From Pseudoxanthomonas sp. (lineage in GTDB: Bacteria > Pseudomonadota > Gammaproteobacteria > Xanthomonadales > Xanthomonadaceae), in NCBI RefSeq assembly GCF_027498035.1, contig NZ_CP114978.1:1674001-1738000 (forward strand): a stretch of 64,000 nucleotides of DNA, given 5' to 3'. Under the pieces are notes generated by a model. That model was not told where the DNA came from, searched no databases, and was given only the letters and a program-made list of their open reading frames with translations. Positions 20,824 through 29,538 of this stretch are shown piece after piece; within the stretch, counting starts at the first letter, position 1; each line of letters begins with the position of its first letter. Both the position numbers and the translations under genes were made by a program.

Positions 20824-22148
20824 GAAGCGCTGGCCATGACCTGCTCGATTTCATCCGCGCTGCGAGCCAGCGCACCGGTCAGCACTTCGTGACCTGTGGC
20901 GGTGATCACCACGTTGTCCTCGGTGCGGATGCCGATGCCGCGCCACTTGGCGTCCACGCTGGTGTCGTCGGCGGAGATGTACAGGCCCGGTTCGATGGTG
21001 AAGACCATGCCCGGCTCCAGCAGGCGTGACTCGCCGTCGATGCGGTAGTCACCGACGTCGTGCACGTCCAGGCCCAGCCAGTGGCCGGTCTTGTGCCGGT
21101 AGAAGCGCTTGTAGCTGCCATCGGCGATGCACGCCTCCAGCGTGCCCTTGAGCAGGCCGAGCCGGAGCAGCCCTTCGGTCAGGGTTGCCACGGCCGCCTC
21201 GTGTCCAGATTCGTAGGACACCCCCGGCCTGGCCTGTGCCATTGCAGCCGACTGCGCCGCACCGACCAGATCATGCAGCGCGCGCTGCGCGGGGCTGAAG
21301 CGGCCATCCACCGGGAACGTGCGGGTGATGTCGGCGGCGTAATTGCGGTATTCGGCGCCCGCGTCGATCAGCACCAGATCACCAGCCCTGGCCTGGCCGT
21401 TGTTGGCCACGTAATGCAGGGTGATCGCGTTGGCGCCGGCGCCGACGATGCTGCCGTACGCCGGCCACGCATCGTGGCTGCGGAACACGCATTCCATCAT
21501 CGCCTGCAGCTGGTACTCGCGCATGCCGGCACGCACGCAGCGCATGGCGAGCAGATGCGCTTCGACACTGATGTCCGCGGCGCGCTGCATGAGCTTGAGC
21601 TCGTCCTTCGACTTGAACAGCCGCTGCTCGTGCAACAGGTGGCCCAGCTCCAGGAACTCATGCGGCGGCTGCGCGCCGGTCCGTCCCTGGGCGCGGACCT
21701 GGTCCACCCAGCCGATCAGCTTGAGGTCGAATTCGGCATCGCGGCCGAAGTGGTAATAGACCCGCGAACGGCCTTCCAGCATCCCGGGCAGGATCTCGTC
21801 CATGTCCTCGATGGGATAGGCATCGTCCATGCCGTAGTCGTCGACCGCGCCCTGCTGGCCAGCGCGTGGGCCGTCGTAGACCTCGCGGGCCGGATCGCGG
21901 TCGCGGTTGAACAGGATCACCTCACCGTGGCGGCGGCCCGGGATCAGCACCAGCACCGCATCCGGCTCCGGGAAACCGCTCAGGTACCAGAAGTCCGAAT
22001 CCTGCCGGAACGGATAGTGCGTATCGTTGCTGCGCACCCGCTCCGGCGCGGCCCGCAGCACCAGGATCGCGTCGTCACCGGCCATGCGCATCAGCTGCCT
22101 GCGCCGCCGCGCGAATTCGGCGGCGGCAATGCCGGCCGTGCTTTTCAT
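20820..22148 (-). CDS. pepP: Xaa-Pro aminopeptidase (M24B)
   Basis: 442 residues. Removes an N-terminal residue that precedes proline. The N-terminal creatinase-like domain has DTHYPFRQDSDFWYLSGFPE; the catalytic pita-bread domain has metal ligands in LIDAGAEYRNYAADITRTF, HKTGHWLGLDVHDVGDY, TIEPGLYI and IRTEDNVV. It ends exactly at a REP head (TAG shared). Same strand as the UPF0149 gene upstream with a 159-base gap, an order (UPF0149-pepP) conserved in gammaproteobacteria. Confidence 0.96.
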   Translation of the reverse strand: MKSTAGIAAAEFARRRRQLMRMAGDDAILVLRAAPERVRSNDTHYPFRQDSDFWYLSGFPEPDAVLVLIPGRRHGEVILFNRDRDPAREVYDGPRAGQQGAVDDYGMDDAYPIEDMDEILPGMLEGRSRVYYHFGRDAEFDLKLIGWVDQVRAQGRTGAQPPHEFLELGHLLHEQRLFKSKDELKLMQRAADISVEAHLLAMRCVRAGMREYQLQAMMECVFRSHDAWPAYGSIVGAGANAITLHYVANNGQARAGDLVLIDAGAEYRNYAADITRTFPVDGRFSPAQRALHDLVGAAQSAAMAQARPGVSYESGHEAAVATLTEGLLRLGLLKGTLEACIADGSYKRFYRHKTGHWLGLDVHDVGDYRIDGESRLLEPGMVFTIEPGLYISADDTSVDAKWRGIGIRTEDNVVITATGHEVLTGALARSADEIEQVMASAS

Positions 22149-22307
22149 GCGGGCCTGGAACCCATGTCGAACCGGCCACCGTTCCCGCTGGCCACGTCAG
22201 CGCACGCGCGGTGGGGCGCCATCACTCGGGCATGTATCGACATACATTTCCTCATTCGTCCTGGCCCCGCACGCGCGCTGGTGCAGCGGCAGCCAACAGC
22301 CCAGGCC

Positions 22308-22847
22308 TTAGTTCAGGCGCTTGCGGTGCCTGGGCGCCAGCACGCAGTCGCCGTGCAGCAGCAGGACCGCCACACGCACGAACTCCTCGATCTCGGCCAG
22401 CGCTTCCTCGTCTTCCTCTCCCTCACCCAGCTCCGGGCTGGCCTGGGCGAGCTTGCCGAGGTCGGCCAAGGCTTCGGCGCCATCGTCGGACAACGACGCA
22501 TCGCCAACCGCTGCCAGGCCGAAACCACCCAGGAACGACCGGCACCAGTCGAACAGGGCCTGGGCGCGTTCTTCCAGCCCTGCCGCGGCCTCGGGCAGCA
22601 ACAGGTCGAAGCCGAAGCCACGATCTTCCAACTGGGTGGCCGTGGAAGTGCGCAGTTCATCGAGCGGGCTATCGGGCGCGGGCGTGGCCAGCGACGGATC
22701 GGCCAGCACGCGGGCCGGCCAGTCCGCGACATTGTCGCCACCGCCCGCCAGCCAGCCGCACAGGCCTCCATGGAGTTCAAAAGGGCTCGCGCCAAGACCC
22801 AGGCTGCGTGCGGCCTGGTCGACGTCTTCGGGGGTCGGCAAAGTCAT
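22308..22847 (-). CDS. UPF0149 (YecA/YgfB) family protein
   Basis: 179 residues. Helical protein with SPFELHGGLCGWLAGG at the N-terminus, WCRSFLGGFGLA in the middle and an acidic stretch GEGEEDEEALAEIEEFVRVAV near the end, all family features. The YgfB family is of uncertain function; in Pseudomonas it modulates antibiotic-resistance genes. Directly upstream of pepP as in E. coli; divergent from the GGDEF-EAL gene. Confidence 0.92.
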   Translation of the reverse strand: MTLPTPEDVDQAARSLGLGASPFELHGGLCGWLAGGGDNVADWPARVLADPSLATPAPDSPLDELRTSTATQLEDRGFGFDLLLPEAAAGLEERAQALFDWCRSFLGGFGLAAVGDASLSDDGAEALADLGKLAQASPELGEGEEDEEALAEIEEFVRVAVLLLHGDCVLAPRHRKRLN

Positions 22848-23000
22848 CGCGTGGCGGCCTGCGGCCGATCAAAAGCATCAGATTGCATGCGCGAAATTGT
22901 AGAACGAAAGCCGCCCAACCGCTTGTTGCGTGACGCACCGCACGCCTACACTCCGGGCATTCCCGGCGCTGGCGAACGAAGCGGAGTCGTTTCCGAAGTG

Positions 23001-25250
23001 ATGCCAACGTTCACCGTCCTTGCTCTGCTGGGTAGCGCCCAGCCTGCCAGCACCGCCCGCACGGTGTGGATGATCGTCGCTGCGCTGGTCCTTGCCGCGG
23101 TGCTGGTAATCGGCAGCCGCCGGCTGTGGTTGCCTGCGTTGCTGAGGCGCCTGCCGCGGACGCCGCCGGTACACGAAGGAGACGACCACCTGAAGCTGGC
23201 CCTGTGGGCTTCGAGCGAGGTGTTCTGGGACTACGACCTGGTCCAGCGCCGCCTGCACCACATGCGGACCGACGAACCCTCCCCGTCCAGCAGCGCCATC
23301 ACCATGCTCACCCGCGTGGGCGAGGTGCCGTCGATCCATCCGCACGACCTGCCACTGGTGATCCAGCGTCTGCGCAACCACCTGCGTGGCCAGGCGCCGC
23401 TGTTCACCTCCGAACACCGCATGGACATGGCCGGCAACGGCAGCTGGGCCTGGGTGCGCGCGCGCGGCCGGGTGGTCGAATCGGATGGCACCGGGCGCGC
23501 CCTGCGCCTGGCCGGCACCGCCCGTGACATCACCGCCAGCCGCAAGGCCGAATACGAACACCGCGTCGCCAGCGAGGTCATGCGCAGCATGAGCGAAGCG
23601 GTGGCAGTGCTGGATTCGGAATACCGCTTCATCACGGTCAACCCATCCTTCAGCCGCATGACCGGCTACGACGGCGCCGAAGTCGCCGGCCAGCCGCTGG
23701 CCCTGCTGGACAGCCGCAAGAACGCCGGCGACAGCACCTCGCGCCTGAGCAACCGGCTGCAGCACGACGGCCGCTGGTCCGGCGAAGCCTGGAAAGCGCG
23801 CAAGGACGGCGAGGAAATCCTCTGCCGGATCGAAACCAACGTGGTACCCGATGCCAGCGGGCAGCAGCTGATGGTGGTGCTGGTGCTGAACGACATCACC
23901 GAGCAGAAGCGCGTCGAACAGGAACTGCGCTACCTGGCCAACTACGACACCCTGACCAGCCTGCCCAACCGCTCGCTGCTGTCCGAACGGCTGTCGCGCG
24001 CGGTGGTCCGCGCCCGTCGCGAACGCAGCCGGGTGGCGGTGCTGTTCATCGACCTGGACCGCTTCAAGGACATCAACGATTCCCTGGGGCACGCCACCGG
24101 CGATCGCATCCTGCGCGCCGCCGCCGCACGCGTGCAGCAGACCGTCGGCGCACAACACACCGTCGCGCGACTGAGCGGCGACGAATTCACCGTCGTGCTG
24201 GAAGCCATCGCCTCGCTGGCCGAAGCCGAACGCGTGGCCGAACGCGTCATCCAGGCCTTCACCCAGCCCCTGTCCTTCAGCGAAGGGCTGGAGCTGGCGG
24301 TCTCACCCTCGATCGGCATCAGCGTGTACCCGGACCACGCCCAGGTGCCGACCGAACTGCTCAAGCATGCCGACACCGCCATGTACCAGGCCAAGGCTGC
24401 CGGCCGCCACACCTGGGCCGTGTATTCGGAGGCGATGGACGAAAAGACGCGCCATCGCGCGATCCTGGCCAGCGCGCTGCGCCGCGCGCTGGAACGCAAC
24501 GAATTGCGCGTGGTCTACCAGCCACGCCTGTCACTGCACGACCAGCAGATCATCGGCACCGAAGCACTGCTGCGCTGGGAAAGCCGCGAGCTGGGCGAAA
24601 TCTCCCCGGCCCAGTTCATCCCGCTGGCCGAGGAAAGCGGGCTGATCGTGGACATCGGCATCTGGGCCCTGCGCCAGGCCTGCCAGACCCTGCGCGACTG
24701 GCACAACGCCGGCCTGGAGGAACTCAGCATGGCGGTGAACGTCTCGTCCCTGCAGCTGCAACGTGGCGACCTGGCCGACGTGGTCGCACGGGTCCTGGCC
24801 GAAACCGGCATCGATGCCGCGCGCCTGGAGCTGGAGCTCACCGAAAGCGTGCTGATGGCCAACCCCGAGCAGAGCAGCAGCGAGCTGCGCGCCTGCCGCG
24901 CGCTGGGCGTGTCGATCGCGATCGACGATTTCGGCACCGGCTATTCATCGCTGGCCTACCTGAAGCGCCTGCCGCTGACCACGCTGAAGATCGATCAGGA
25001 ATTCGTGCGCGACATCGACCATGATATCGAGGACGAAGCCATCACCAGCGCCATCATCGCCATGGCACGTTCGCTGTCGCTGAACGTGGTGGCCGAGGGC
25101 GTGGAGACCGTCGCGCAGATGGCCTTCCTGCAGCAACGCGGCTGCGACGAGATCCAGGGCCACTACGTCTCGCGTGCGCTGGAACCCAACCAGTGCCTGG
25201 ATTTCATCCGCGCTTACTACCCCCGTTCCGACCTGTTCGCCAGCATCTGA
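23001..25250 (+). CDS. PAS-GGDEF-EAL c-di-GMP signalling protein
   Basis: 749 residues from the ATG at 23001; an in-frame ATG at 22887 is possible but its extension looks non-coding. One membrane helix near residues 21-40 (VWMIVAALVLAAVLVIG), then two PAS folds (about 60-175 and 195-315; WDYDLVQRR, NPSFSRMTGYDGAEV), a GGDEF domain whose signature reads SGDEF at about residues 391-395, and an EAL domain with intact EALLRW (about 521), NVSSLQLQ and DDFGTGYSSLAYLK. The Gly-to-Ser change in GGDEF leaves cyclase activity uncertain, while the EAL half keeps its signature residues, so phosphodiesterase activity is the safer prediction. Confidence 0.92.
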   Translation: MPTFTVLALLGSAQPASTARTVWMIVAALVLAAVLVIGSRRLWLPALLRRLPRTPPVHEGDDHLKLALWASSEVFWDYDLVQRRLHHMRTDEPSPSSSAITMLTRVGEVPSIHPHDLPLVIQRLRNHLRGQAPLFTSEHRMDMAGNGSWAWVRARGRVVESDGTGRALRLAGTARDITASRKAEYEHRVASEVMRSMSEAVAVLDSEYRFITVNPSFSRMTGYDGAEVAGQPLALLDSRKNAGDSTSRLSNRLQHDGRWSGEAWKARKDGEEILCRIETNVVPDASGQQLMVVLVLNDITEQKRVEQELRYLANYDTLTSLPNRSLLSERLSRAVVRARRERSRVAVLFIDLDRFKDINDSLGHATGDRILRAAAARVQQTVGAQHTVARLSGDEFTVVLEAIASLAEAERVAERVIQAFTQPLSFSEGLELAVSPSIGISVYPDHAQVPTELLKHADTAMYQAKAAGRHTWAVYSEAMDEKTRHRAILASALRRALERNELRVVYQPRLSLHDQQIIGTEALLRWESRELGEISPAQFIPLAEESGLIVDIGIWALRQACQTLRDWHNAGLEELSMAVNVSSLQLQRGDLADVVARVLAETGIDAARLELELTESVLMANPEQSSSELRACRALGVSIAIDDFGTGYSSLAYLKRLPLTTLKIDQEFVRDIDHDIEDEAITSAIIAMARSLSLNVVAEGVETVAQMAFLQQRGCDEIQGHYVSRALEPNQCLDFIRAYYPRSDLFASI

Positions 25251-25318
25251 ACAACACCCGCGCGCGGCCGCTCCCGCGCGCTTGACCGGCCGCCACGCGC
25301 GTGCCTATCGTGCCGCCC

Positions 25319-25540
25319 ATGGACCCTTCCGATGCGATCGAACAGCTCCGCGCCCTGGCCTCACGCCTGCAGGAGCTGGGCGACCGCTGCCAGCGTCTGA
25401 CTGACGAGAACCGCAGCCTGCGCGCACAACAGGAGCAACTGGCTGGCGAGCGTTCGCAACTGCTGGCCAAGAACGAACTGGCCCGGTCGCGCGTGGAGGC
25501 CATGATCACGCGCCTGCGGTCACTGGAGCAGCACACGTGA
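25319..25540 (+). CDS. Small coiled-coil protein, ZapB-like (TIGR02449 type)
   Basis: 73 residues from the ATG at 25319; an in-frame GTG six codons upstream is less likely. The whole protein is a predicted coiled coil with Leu/Gln/Glu heptads (EQLRALASRLQELG, LTDENRSLRAQQEQL, NELARSRVEAMITRL). It overlaps zapA by GTGA. The family always precedes zapA in this lineage and is presumed to act with ZapA at the FtsZ ring (inference from context). Confidence 0.85.
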   Translation: MDPSDAIEQLRALASRLQELGDRCQRLTDENRSLRAQQEQLAGERSQLLAKNELARSRVEAMITRLRSLEQHT

Positions 25541-25833
25541 GCAGCAACGAAGCGGTCAACGTCCACATCCTGGATCGTGAATACACCATCGGTGTCGAAC
25601 CCGGCGAACGCGGCAGCCTGATGGCTGCAGCCAGGCTGCTGGATACGCGCATGCGTGAAGTCCGCGGCGCGCACCGCCTGGCCTCGGCCGACCGCATCGC
25701 GGTCCTGGCCGCGCTGAATCTCGCCCATGAACTGCAGCAACTGCGTGACCAGCAGGCCGCGCAGGACAACGAGCTGACACGCACGCTGGGCGACCTGCAC
25801 CGCCGCCTGGATGGCTGGCTCGAACCACGCTGA
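25537..25833 (+). CDS. zapA: Cell division protein ZapA
   Basis: 98 residues with a GTG start overlapping the upstream stop. ZapA bundles and cross-links FtsZ filaments at mid-cell. Family pattern: VNVHILDREYTIGVEPGE, then MAAARLLDTRMREVR and a C-terminal coiled coil DRIAVLAALNLAHELQQL. The order zapA-6S RNA-fau is conserved across gammaproteobacteria. Confidence 0.93.
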   Translation: MSSNEAVNVHILDREYTIGVEPGERGSLMAAARLLDTRMREVRGAHRLASADRIAVLAALNLAHELQQLRDQQAAQDNELTRTLGDLHRRLDGWLEPR

Positions 25834-25891
25834 CGCCAGCTTCGTCCTGAACCGTGCCGACAAACGGACTAGGCAGGAAACGATGCGCCGC

Positions 25892-25897
25892 TATACT
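25892..25897 (+). promoter_or_regulatory. -10 box of 6S RNA promoter
   Basis: TATACT lies six bases before the inferred 5' end of 6S RNA at 25904. No good -35 hexamer is visible around 25869-25874. Confidence 0.6.
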
Positions 25898-25903
25898 GGC
25901 CGC

Positions 25904-26090
25904 ACATCCTCTGCTGTGAGCGACAGCGTCAAAACATTCGCCTTGTCCCTTAATGACGACAACGGGGCATCGACGGAAGCCGGGAGCGCAAGTCCGCCTT
26001 AGTAGCGGGAAGCCCGATGGCCCCCAAGGTGTCCCACTTGAACCCCGGGTTCAAGGTCGTTTCGAAGCATCGCCATTGGCGGAGGATGTC
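25904..26090 (+). ncRNA. ssrS: 6S RNA
   Basis: About 187 nt between zapA and fau, the standard location. The ends pair (acatcctc at 25904-25911 with gaggatgt at 26082-26089). The near-perfect hairpin CTTGAACCCCGGGTTCAAG at about 26036-26054 matches the well-known TTGAACCAAGGGTTCAA element of E. coli 6S RNA, and a large central bulge is possible. 6S RNA mimics an open promoter, sequesters sigma-70 RNA polymerase in stationary phase and serves as template for pRNAs. Confidence 0.93.
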
Positions 26091-26102
26091 TTGAATCTTC
26101 TA

Positions 26103-26141
26103 GAATGCCGCGCCCTGCACCAGGACGCGGCATTCTTTTTT
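26103..26141 (+). terminator. Rho-independent terminator of 6S RNA
   Basis: A 10-bp perfect stem gaatgccgcg / cgcggcattc (26103-26112 and 26126-26135) is followed by six T. It ends two bases before the fau ATG at 26144, so the terminator fills the place where the fau ribosome binding site should be. Confidence 0.93.
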
Positions 26142-26143
26142 CC

Positions 26144-26724
26144 ATGAGCGAAAACGACGCCCGCACCCTCCTGCGGCGCAGCCTGCGCCAACGACGCCGG
26201 GACCTGCCCGCCGCCCAGCGCATCGCTGGCGCCGAAGCACTGGCCAGGCAGCTGTTCGCATTGCCATTTCTGCCCGACAGAGGTTACGTCGCCGGCTATT
26301 GGGCGATGGACGGAGAAATCGGCCTGCATGCCTTCCAGCTGAAACTGCCCGCCGGCCTGGTGTATTGCCTACCGGTGCTGCATGGCGAAGAGCTACGCTT
26401 TGCGCCCTGGCGCGCCGGCGATGGCCTGGTGACCAACCGCTTCGGTATTCCCGAACCGGACGTATCGCCCTCCTCTGCACTGGAGCCCGAACAGATGGCG
26501 CTGGTGGTGATGCCGTTGGTGGGCTTCGACGACCAAGGCCACCGGCTGGGCATGGGCGGCGGCTGGTACGACCGCAGCTTCGCGTTCCGCCATGCCGCCG
26601 CCGCGCCGCCATGGCTGGTCGGCGCCGGTTTCGAGGCGCAGCGCACCGAACCCCTGGACGTGCAGCCCTGGGACGTGCGACCCGACGCCATTTGCACCGA
26701 ATCCAACACCTTGATGGCCCAACG

Positions 26725-26728
<4 letters not shown>
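26144..26728 (+). CDS. fau: 5-formyltetrahydrofolate cyclo-ligase
   Basis: 194 residues from the ATG at 26144 (MSENDARTLLRRSLRQRRRD). Converts 5-formyl-THF to 5,10-methenyl-THF with ATP. The family signature is LGMGGGWYDRSF, with VVMPLVGFDDQGHRLG before it. No Shine-Dalgarno can be seen because the 6S terminator abuts the start. The coupling with 6S RNA is the same as ssrS-ygfA in E. coli. The stop overlaps the EVE gene start (ATGA). Confidence 0.94.
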
Positions 26729-27201
<473 letters not shown>

Positions 27202-27240
27202 TCGCCCCCACTTTCCATCCCACTTCCAATCGAGCATCCC

Positions 27241-27888
27241 ATGTCCGAAGCCAAGCGCCTGGCCGCCGAAAAAGCCATCGAGTTCGTTGAAGACGGCATG
27301 ACCGTCGGCGTGGGCACCGGCTCGACCGTGGCCTATTTCATCGATGCGCTGGGCCGCGACCCGGGCCGGATCAAGGCGGCGGTGTCCAGCTCCGAGCAGA
27401 GCACCGCGCGCCTGCGCGCGCACGGCATCGAAGTGATGGACCTCAACCACAGCGGCAACCTGTCGCTGTATGTGGATGGCGCCGACGAGTGCGACCCGAA
27501 CAAGTACCTGATCAAGGGCGGCGGCGCGGCGCTCACGCGCGAGAAGATCATCGCCCAGGCCAGCGCCAAGTTCGTCTGCATCGTCGATCCGAGCAAGCAG
27601 GTGCCGGTGCTGGGCAGGTTCCCGCTGCCGGTGGAAGTGATCCCGATGGCGCGCAGCCTGGTCGCGCGTGAAATCCTGGCCATGACCGGCGGCCAGCCGG
27701 TGTGGCGCGATGGCGTGACCACCGACAATGGCAACGTGATCCTGGACGTGCACAACCTGGCAATCACCGACCCGGTGGCGATGGAAACCGCGCTCAACCA
27801 GATTCCCGGCGTGGTCGCGGTCGGCCTGTTCGCGCGTCGCCCGGCCGATGTGCTGATCATCGGCGGCGACACCGCACAGGTGCTTTGA
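27241..27888 (+). CDS. rpiA: Ribose-5-phosphate isomerase A
   Basis: 215 residues, normal for RpiA. Interconverts ribose-5-phosphate and ribulose-5-phosphate. Motifs: VGVGTGSTVAYFID, SSSEQSTARL, VDGADECDP and LIKGGGAALTREKI. Short gaps on both sides and the same strand as fau-EVE suggest one transcript; the Shine-Dalgarno is poor. Confidence 0.97.
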   Translation: MSEAKRLAAEKAIEFVEDGMTVGVGTGSTVAYFIDALGRDPGRIKAAVSSSEQSTARLRAHGIEVMDLNHSGNLSLYVDGADECDPNKYLIKGGGAALTREKIIAQASAKFVCIVDPSKQVPVLGRFPLPVEVIPMARSLVAREILAMTGGQPVWRDGVTTDNGNVILDVHNLAITDPVAMETALNQIPGVVAVGLFARRPADVLIIGGDTAQVL

Positions 27889-27940
27889 GCCAGGCCCAAA
27901 CACCGTCTGCCGTTCCTCCGTCACGCCCGCAGGAGTCCCC

Positions 27941-28396
27941 ATGTCCGTACGCTTCGCTGCCCTCGTCACCCTGCTGCTGATCGGCCTCACGGCCTGCGCG
28001 CGCACGCCGTGGGTGGAACTGGACGGACACCGTTATTCGATCGAGATCGCCGACGACGAAACCGAACGCGCGCGCGGCCTGATGTTCCGCGACCAGATGG
28101 CGGCCGGTCACGGCATGTTGTTCATCCACGACGACGAGGAACCCATCGCCTACTGGATGAAGAACACCCACATCCCGCTGGACATCCTGTATTTCGACCA
28201 CGACCTCAAGCTGGTCGGCGAGCAGCGTGACGTGCCGCCGTGCACTGCTGGCAACGCCTGCCCGTCGTATCCCAGCAACGCCCCGGCGATCTATGTGCTG
28301 GAACTCAATGCCGGCCAGGCCGCCCGGATCGGCCTGAAGAAGGGCGACACACTGAAGGTCGATTCCAGGGTGACGCTGAAGGCCAAGTCGAACTAA
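27941..28396 (+). CDS. DUF192 family lipoprotein
   Basis: 151 residues with an AGGAG ribosome site 6-7 bases before the ATG. The N-terminus is a lipoprotein signal (LLLIGLTAC, lipobox LTAC with Cys19). The rest is the DUF192 beta fold with ERARGLMFRDQM, HGMLFIHDD, YWMKNTHIPLDILYFD and IYVLELNAGQA. Function unknown; probably membrane-anchored in the periplasm. Confidence 0.9.
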   Translation: MSVRFAALVTLLLIGLTACARTPWVELDGHRYSIEIADDETERARGLMFRDQMAAGHGMLFIHDDEEPIAYWMKNTHIPLDILYFDHDLKLVGEQRDVPPCTAGNACPSYPSNAPAIYVLELNAGQAARIGLKKGDTLKVDSRVTLKAKSN

Positions 28397-28520
28397 GCAG
28401 AGCGATCATGGTGTCGTTCGCCGTTCCCACGAACCAACCGCCAGGACACGCCCCCGCTCGACCGCGCCCAGCGCACCTCCGGGGCTTGATCGCCCGCGCG
28501 AATCGCTGCAGTCTTGGGCC

Positions 28521-29369
28521 ATGGACGATCGACTGATACTGCCAGAATGGAGTTCGTTGGCCAGCCAGGCCGGTGACGACACCCTGCCGCTGCTGGGGAC
28601 CGCGCTGCTGATTGCGCGCGACGAATATCCAGACCTGGATGCGGATCTGTATGACACGCTGGTCCAGAGCCACGCCGAACACCTGCGCCACGAGACCGAC
28701 ATGATCGAGTCCTGGCCGCTGAAGATGGCGGCCATCAACCGGCACCTGTTCGAGGAGCTGGGCTACGCCGGGGACCACGACGAGTATTACGACCCGCGCA
28801 ACAGTTACATCAACGAGGTCTTCGAACGCCGGCTCGGCAATCCGATCTCGCTGGCCATGGTCCAGATCGAGGTTGCGCGCCGGTTGGGCGTGCCGCTGGA
28901 CGGGGTGTCCTTCCCGGGGCATTTCCTGGTCCGCCTGCCGGTGGACGACGGCATCCTGGTGATGGACCCGTTCAACGGCGGCCGCCCGCTGGGTGCCGAT
29001 GAACTGCGCGAACGCGCCAAGCCACACCTGGGCGGCGATGTGCCCGACGACAACGCGCTGCTGCAGATCCTGGACCCGGCGCCACACCGCGCCATCCTGG
29101 TGCGCGTGCTGCGCAACCTGCACGGCGTCTACGCCGAACGCGGGGAGTGGGACCGCGCGGCGCGCAGTGCCGACCGCGTGCTCAAACTGATCCCCGACCA
29201 GCCCGACGCACTGCGCGACCGGGGGCTTGCTTACCTGAAGATGGATCATCGCAAAGGCGCGCTGACCGATCTGGGCAGGTACCTGCACCTGGCGCCGTCC
29301 GCGGCGGATGTCGAAGCGATACGCGACCAGTTGGTCGGATTGAGCACCAGGCCAATGCGCATGCATTGA
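28521..29369 (+). CDS. SirB1-like transglutaminase-fold/TPR protein
   Basis: 282 residues. The N-terminal two thirds show the SirB1/Transglut_core2 pattern (YYDPRNSYINEVFERRLGNP, SLAMVQIEVARRLGVPLDGV, FPGHFLVR); the C-terminal part has TPR-like helices (GEWDRAARSADRVLKLIPDQ, ALRDRGLAYLKM). Proteins of this family are usually encoded near prfA/prmC or as loners; here it is not next to them. Catalytic activity is unproven. Confidence 0.88.
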   Translation: MDDRLILPEWSSLASQAGDDTLPLLGTALLIARDEYPDLDADLYDTLVQSHAEHLRHETDMIESWPLKMAAINRHLFEELGYAGDHDEYYDPRNSYINEVFERRLGNPISLAMVQIEVARRLGVPLDGVSFPGHFLVRLPVDDGILVMDPFNGGRPLGADELRERAKPHLGGDVPDDNALLQILDPAPHRAILVRVLRNLHGVYAERGEWDRAARSADRVLKLIPDQPDALRDRGLAYLKMDHRKGALTDLGRYLHLAPSAADVEAIRDQLVGLSTRPMRMH

Positions 29370-29538
29370 GGCACGGCTGCCCTCCGGGGCATGCAATCGA
29401 CCGGACAGGGCTTATAGTCCCCAGGCGCAGGATGGTCGCCGCCGCCATCCATCCTGCGTGGTCGTCCATGGCCCTGGCCACGCGCGATGCTTCAGGAACC
29501 TGTGGCGGTCGCTCCAACGTGCGCCGCCGGAGGCCTAC

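Noticed and set aside
21060..23000. Long open frame antisense to pepP and UPF0149 joined to the GGDEF-EAL gene
   Set aside because: It is opposite two well-supported genes, shows no domain, and exists because GC-rich third positions keep the antisense frame open.
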